From Typhlomys cinereus (lineage: Eukaryota; Chordata; Mammalia; Rodentia; Platacanthomyidae): 64,000 nt of DNA. A program made the translations under genes and the position numbers. Below the pieces are notes generated by a model that was given only the letters and a program-made list of their open reading frames with translations, was not told the origin of the DNA and ran no database searches. Within the stretch, counting starts at the first letter, position 1; every line of letters begins with the position of its first letter. Where the stretch lies: contig JALPQD010000004.1 in assembly GCA_023101885.1 (NCBI GenBank), positions 16,024,688-16,088,687 of the forward strand, read 5' to 3'. Positions 58,571-64,000 of this stretch are shown here, piece by piece.

Positions 58571-58859
58571 GGGCTGGAGAGGTGGCTCAAGGATTAAGCC
58601 TCTGTCTTACAGGCAGAAGGTCCTGAGATCCTAGACCCCACGTATAGACGCCGGGCGGAAGCATGGGCGGCCTGCGTTTCTGGTCCTGGTAGGGCAGAGC
58701 CTGTGAATCCCGGGGTAGAGTAAACAAGGAGGAGGTGGAGACGTCTATGGTGGTTCCCAAATTCGTCCGTGGTTCTACACACACACGTGCATACACACAC
58801 GCGCATACACACAATTGAATAAATACAATAATTTAAAAAAAATAAAAATTTAAAAAAAA
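58571..58859 (+). mobile_element. B2-like tRNA-derived SINE, young subfamily
   Basis: gggctggagaggtggctcaaggattaag head, GC-rich body (cgccgggcggaagc), gtagggcagagcctgtgaatcccgg, CA-rich region, aattgaataaata and an A-rich tail. The B-box is damaged: the ttcg of gagttcggatcc is missing (gagatcc). Confidence 0.96.
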
Positions 58860-58872
58860 GAAAGATGTGGAA
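58860..58872. repeat. Target-site duplication, right copy (SINE)
   Basis: Exact copy of 58558-58570. Confidence 0.92.
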
Positions 58873-59277
58873 AGAAGTTTCTTTCTCTTGTGCAACATTG
58901 TCTTGGCAAGATTCAAGTTAACGTTCCTGCTTACCATCTGAAATTCTGCTTCTTCCTAGCAACAACACCAAAAAACACACCCAAAAACAACAAAATTCTC
59001 TTCTCAGTGATTGCCATTTCATTGGCTTTCATTATGCTATCCAAACAATAATTTATGAATAATTGTATGATATGCCCATACTCACTGAGGTCCTTAACAC
59101 CTGGTTCTCAATTCTATCTCTGAGCACAGCTTTCCATCGTCTTGCAGGATGTGTGTCTATGTCTTGGTGAAAGCATACATACACTGTGATACTCAGCCTC
59201 TCAGTCTACTTCAGTCATCCTTCAGGTCTACATAGAACAGGAACGCATGAGTCCCTAAGCACAGATTTCTCCACATC
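58873..59277. other. Unassigned DNA
   Basis: Nothing recognised. Confidence 0.6.
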
Positions 59278-59282
59278 CTCCC

Positions 59283-59697
59283 TGTCATAGTTAGATACAG
59301 CTGTCAATTTGTTGATTGAAGGTTTGAGTTCTGGGCACATTTGTAGAGTATTAGTAGTTAAGTTCAGAGCTAACCTGTAGGAAGATTGTCTAGTTGGTGC
59401 ATGGTGGGTGGGACTAGTCTCCGGACAGGTGGATAAGATGGGGGGAACTGTTTGAGAAAGTTGATATTCCTCTGTATACTTAACTAGACATGCTGGTCTA
59501 GCAAGTAAGGATTGTTCCTCTCTTAGCCATTTGTGGATATGGTATGGTTAATTCTCTTGGCTCTGGTGTTGGTGTGGGCTTTCCTGCCAGGCTGGATAAA
59601 GTAATGCACCAGACTATCATAAGCCAAAATTAAACACCTTGTTACTTTAAGCTGTTTTCTCATGATTTTTCAGCAATGATGCAGAGTAGCTGCAACA
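59283..59697 (+). mobile_element. Solo MaLR LTR (ORR1-like)
   Basis: 415 bp element beginning TGTCATAG and ending GCTGCAACA, with the TG...CA ends of an LTR. It carries a degenerate agccaaaattaaacacc near the 3' end as in rodent ORR1/MT LTRs. Exact 5 bp direct repeats, ctccc, lie at 59278-59282 and 59698-59702. No internal region or partner LTR is in reach, so it is a solo LTR. Confidence 0.8.
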
Positions 59698-59702
59698 CTC
59701 CC

Positions 59703-60780
59703 GCTACCCCAAGCTGAGGCTTCTTATTTCTCTTCTCCACACTTCAATATTTATATTCCTGACTTCTCAGATTTCTACATCTTTGTCTTATCCAGTTCTT
59801 CCATTCATGAAACACTGATTTTTAACTCCTTTCAGATTCTAAAGTTTATTGCCCCTCTACAATTCCTGTATTTTATCATTTGATTGAAACTACCATATTC
59901 ATACATAAGAAAAATTGCATTTATACTTTATAGATTCCTAAATTAAGATTACAAAAAGAATATTTTAATTCAATTATTTTAAATGTGTTAATTTAAAATT
60001 ATTATAAATTTAATTACAATTACTTTAAGTGTTTTTCTGTACTTGCTAATGTCTTAAATAACAGGTGTTTTTATATACTCACCCCATTCTAAAATCTTTA
60101 TTGAATAATGTAGTCTAAATTTTCCAACTTAAAAAATTATACCCCTCATTTTTCTCTGCTGAGCCTTCCAAGTGAAATGAGAAACTAGCTCATTTATTTT
60201 TGTCAAAATTATTGAATTTTAAAATCAAGTCTATTTCTTGCTTTTTGTATTCAAACACATGAAGAGTTTTTCTGTTTAACCTAATACCACTTTATAGTAC
60301 CTAGTGTTAACTATCAAACTGCCCAAATCAAGAATATCCTAGAGATAGACCTCTGAGCATGCCTGTGGGGGGAATTATCTTGATTATGATAATTGAAGCA
60401 TGATACAGGGTCACTGCAGGTGGAAGCATTTCCCAGCAGAGACTGTGGACTATATAAATGGATGGAGAACACGAACTGACCAGTGGCACATATTCATTCA
60501 TTCTGTGTATCCTGATTGTGAATTCAATAAGATCAGCTGCACTCTAGAATGTTCTGCCTTCTGGTAGATACTCCTGTCTTTCTCTCACATGCTGGATTTG
60601 CCACTGCATTCATAATCAAATTCAAATCCTACTTGTACAGCAAGAATTTTTGACAGTTATTTTCCCACCCCAACTTATGATTACTATTGATGATATTATC
60701 ATCCATGACAGATTTTCAAAAATTTACCAAAAATGTCAAGTCAAATAACATGAGCATATTTTTATTTAATTTAACTTTAG

Positions 60781-60784
<4 letters not shown>
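59703..60784. other. Unassigned AT-rich DNA
   Basis: No gene or repeat family recognised. Confidence 0.6.
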
Positions 60785-60825
<41 letters not shown>

Positions 60826-61072
60826 ATGTGTGTGTGTATCAAAGGGCATTGTGTGTCCCTGTGTAGGAACAAAGACTTGGAGAATCATCCTGGATTGTTT
60901 CTACTTCCTTTTTGCTTCCCTCTGTGAATGCCCAGATTTGCCCACCAGGACTGATAGTACAGGCCTTGGCCATTTAAGCCTGACATTTTTACCTGAAACC
61001 TGGGATCTGAACTAAGGACATTCTGCTTGTGAGGCAGAGTAATAACCACTGAGCTATCTCTCCAGAAATTTG
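60785..61072 (-). mobile_element. B2-like SINE, minus strand
   Basis: Starts with (GT)n at 60785-60822, then cctgtgtaggaac, ctggattgtttctacttcc, cctgacatttttacctgaaacctggg and the head complement aataaccactgagctatctctcc. Same subfamily as 24.75 and 29.03 kb. Confidence 0.9.
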
Positions 61073-61892
61073 TTTCTTCCAATGCCCACACTGGTAATAT
61101 GTTTGAAATATGTTTTGCTTTTTAAGCTAAAAAAAAGTAGAAATGTCTGATATTTGCAGTACTCTTTCTTCCATGTAGAAAACCTAATATTTGAGGTATG
61201 AACATTAAGAAAACATATAGAGAAATGGGAATTTTGCAAGATTTTTGGACAATGCAGAAGTAAAACACTCACAAGCCTGCCATCCTTGCCCCTCAGGTGG
61301 AGTATGAGGGACAATCTTATTTTCTGGGTCAGGATACAAGGGAAAGTCCAAGGAAAGTGTAATACCTGTGAATCCAAGGCAGTGGAATTTGTTTAATAGT
61401 CCTCACAGCCTTTCAGTACATTTTAATAGGAATCCTGAAGAAGCATAAAAGCCTTTTTTTGGAAAATGATCTCATATCATAGCCTAATAAACCCCAGTGT
61501 TCTGAAAAACAAAAGTAAGCTGTTGGCTGAAGTTTACTTCCCATATATATTGGAAATCCATGCATAGTCGCATCTTTAATAACCTACAGACATTCTATAA
61601 AAACATGAGTTTTTTGGCAGCTGCCTGTGATCTCAATGGTAATACTCTGATTCTGTCCTCTGGAACAGAGGAAGTTGATAACCATGATAACCAGGAGATG
61701 GGTAAGCATTCCATCTGAAACCAAGTTGGTGCCTAGACATTTAACTGTGCCATGAATGAGGGTGCATGCCCTTTTGGAAGAACATCACCTTAGGTGATAC
61801 AGAAGCATTTACGAATGAATGGATACAAGAAATTCATCCAACAATAAGCACTTTCCCAGCTAAACCTGTAAATTCATTCTGAAACATAAAAA
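61073..61892. other. Unassigned DNA
   Basis: No gene or repeat family recognised. A catcaccttagg at 61784 may be an outlying piece of the tandem repeat that follows. Confidence 0.5.
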
Positions 61893-62190
61893 ATATCCTT
61901 AGGCAAAACTTGTGACCTGTACACCTGTCCTTGTGCAGCTGCATAGCTCTGAAATGAATCTAGGATATACACACATATCCTTAGGTAAATTCTAAGAAAT
62001 GCACAGAGGGCCCTGAGTGGTTAAATATTTATGAATTCAATTGGGAACATGCAAACATATCCTTTGGTGAACTCTTAGACATGCACATGTGCCTTGAGCA
62101 GTTGTCCTGAGGCTACTTATGATCAGTGAGCTCTGTAGATAAGGAAACAAATGATTCACTAAATTTTCTGAGAATGTGCAGAGATAGTAG
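61893..62190 (+). repeat. Degenerate tandem repeat, 82 bp period
   Basis: atatcct(t)(a/t)gg starts at 61893, 61975 and 62057, exactly 82 bp apart each time. After it follow related phrases such as taaattctaagaaatgcacagag and gaactcttagacatgcacatgtgcc, then a gagcagttg-like segment. A fourth, more decayed unit (taaattttctgagaatgtgcagag at about 62160) extends the array. Confidence 0.75.
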
Positions 62191-63479
62191 AAAAGAAAAT
62201 AACTATAGCTACCAAGGCTTTTCTCTGTATTATTGATACGATCATATTGAATGAAAACTGCTTCCTATGTTCACAAAGAATGACTATTCCTCTAATAATT
62301 CACCCCTGTAGAGAACTAAAAACATGATAGTAAGTGTATTGTTTCTCACAGAGGAAGTTGAAAGTGACGTGATACATTTCTACTGTGATTTTGGGTAATT
62401 CTAAAAATCAGAAGTGTAAATGATAGAAATATAAGTCTGTGAAACAGAGAACATTCTACTGAACCAAAATGCAAAAGTCATAATGAATCACTGAAGAATT
62501 CTTTTTTTTTCCCCATATCACATGACTGAAAATGGTAATCACTAGTCTAGGGACTTCTGTAGGGAAAACCAAACAAAGCCAAATATCAAATCTCAAGAAA
62601 AAATATGTTTTCTCACCAATAAGTTGATTGATATCATAAATTGGAATATATTCTTTAAGAATATAACAAATTCCAGGAATACATCAACCAAAGAATATAT
62701 CACTGACAACATATACAATATGTAAAAATTGTCATCAGTGTTCAGAAACAGGAATCTTTCTATAAATGTGAATGAATTGTCAGACATTTGAAGCTATATC
62801 TTTATGATCAGGAGTTTTAAGGACTTCATAGGATTTGTTAAATGTTTAAGTTGTAATGTGACAGGAAGTATGGTAAAATTCATAAGTAAATTTATGATTT
62901 TAGGAGAAATAATATTGTACATGATATTGTATTAAAGGATATTGAGTCAAGGATAGAATGAAAGTCAGTTAGCTTAAAACAAATACATAATTTATAAAAA
63001 ATATAGATATTAGTAAAACAGATGGTTAAGGAAAGTAATGTATAACTGGATAATTTGAAAGAAACAGCATATAGATATAAATATGCATGTTGATATATAC
63101 TGATGTGAATATAGTTATTATTTATAAGTAAATTGGAGAAATAAATCAATAATTCCCCAAATATTGAATATATATATGCATGTATGTATGCATGTATCCA
63201 GAAACTACCAATTTCATTAAAGAAAGAGAAGACTGAAAAGATTTATTAATTTGGGAAAAATAGAAATTATTTTGTTCTAAAACTTTTAGTGAAGCAATAG
63301 TGTCCACTTTCTACATTTCTCTTTAATATGATGCTTGAATTATTTTTCAAAGAACTATGGCAGTAGAAATGAATAAAAGATTTTTCAATTAGAAAATGAA
63401 ATGATCAAAAATATTAATTTTTTCAGAGGGTTTAATCTCATATTTGAAAATTCTATATATTGTAATGAACCAACACATA
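62191..63479. other. Unassigned AT-rich DNA
   Basis: No gene or repeat family recognised; a TATG/CATG-rich patch lies at 63168-63196. Confidence 0.6.
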
Positions 63480-64000
63480 CATGTGACTGAAAACTTGCAG
63501 TAAAGTTTTAGGATACAACGCTGACATAGAAAAATATCAGTAAATTTTTTGTATACAATTAACAAGCATTCAGAGAAAATCAGAAAGAAAATTCCATTTG
63601 CAATAGCCTCAAACAAAAAGAAGTCTGGGAATAAATCCATACAAGGAGATAGAATATCGTTGCAATGAAAACTTTAAAACTACAAAAAAAGACTGCACAA
63701 GGCAATAAGTAACAGAAAGTTCTCCCATGTAGTGGATTTCCATATTTAATATGGTAAGAAAGGCTATGCTACAAAAAGGAATGCACAGATGAAATTTCCA
63801 TAAAATTCCAATAGTACTCTGCACAGAGCAGAAAAAATCTTAAATTTATGGAAGCACAGAGAACCAGAATACAAAAAATAAGATTCTGAGCAAGAAGATC
63901 AATGCTAAAATTTTCACAGCACCTGATTTCAAATTATAGCATGAATCCATCATAACAGAAACATCAAGTTATGAAACACAGACTAATATATAGACCATAA
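63480..64000 (+). mobile_element. Diverged LINE-1 ORF2 fragment, runs off the window
   Basis: Plus-strand L1 ORF2 region downstream of the reverse transcriptase core. Recognisable phrases: ttccatttgcaatagcctcaa, gaataaatccatacaagga, aaactttaaaactacaaa, cccatgtagtggatttcc, aaatttccataaaattccaatag, aaatttatggaagcac, atgctaaaattttcacagcacctgatttcaaa. It is full of stops, so an old copy. The element continues past 64000; its left end is uncertain (63440-63500). Confidence 0.85.

Overview
The window reads as nuclear DNA from a mammal, most probably a rodent. It is AT-rich with no intact protein-coding gene, RNA gene, CpG-island promoter or CRISPR array. Rodent affinity rests on three things: B2-like tRNA-derived SINEs, a decayed B1-type element, and LTRs resembling rodent MaLR (ORR1/MT) elements. 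The exact SINE and LINE-1 subfamilies do not look like those of house mouse, so the species is left open. The longest open frames are LINE-1 fragments or chance frames in simple repeats. It is best read as a gene desert or a large intron filled with retrotransposons.

Layout. 1-8 kb: unique DNA, a SINE, a minus-strand MaLR-like LTR piece, a 5'-truncated plus-strand L1 (about 2.96-4.07 kb) and a badly decayed ERV-L-like pol relic (about 5.7-7.85 kb; reverse transcriptase, RNase H, integrase and dUTPase traces). 8.8-26 kb: four minus-strand L1 insertions of one family. L1-A (8858-13919) and L1-B (16079-20459) both reach the 5' end, and each has a 5' UTR of tandem ~200 bp monomers. L1-C (21968-24324) is 5'-truncated. 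L1-D (25057-25872) carries a twin-priming inversion and sits in a CTTT microsatellite. Direct target-site repeats are visible for A, B and C, and probably for D. A non-L1 segment of 194 bp (15480-15673) recurs as a 139 bp copy at 21256-21394.

26-35 kb: a run of SINEs, several with clear target-site duplications, and a processed pseudogene of ribosomal protein L31 (31782-32213) with a 13 bp duplication. 35-46 kb: relatively repeat-poor unique DNA with two SINEs. 46-64 kb: MaLR-type LTRs (46.9-47.25, 55.9-56.3 and 59.28-59.70 kb), an older L1 (51.8-53.9 kb), more SINEs, an unusual 82 bp-period degenerate tandem repeat (61.89-62.19 kb), and a diverged L1 ORF2 piece running off the right edge.

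Nothing here works together as a genetic system. The story is sequential retrotransposition. L1 enzymes are the known agents for mobilising SINEs and processed pseudogenes, and the target-site duplications and A-rich tails seen here fit that. I looked for an undescribed system and did not find a convincing one. The most useful leads are the monomeric L1 5' UTR, the twin-primed L1, the 82 bp repeat, and the paired 15.5/21.3 kb segment.
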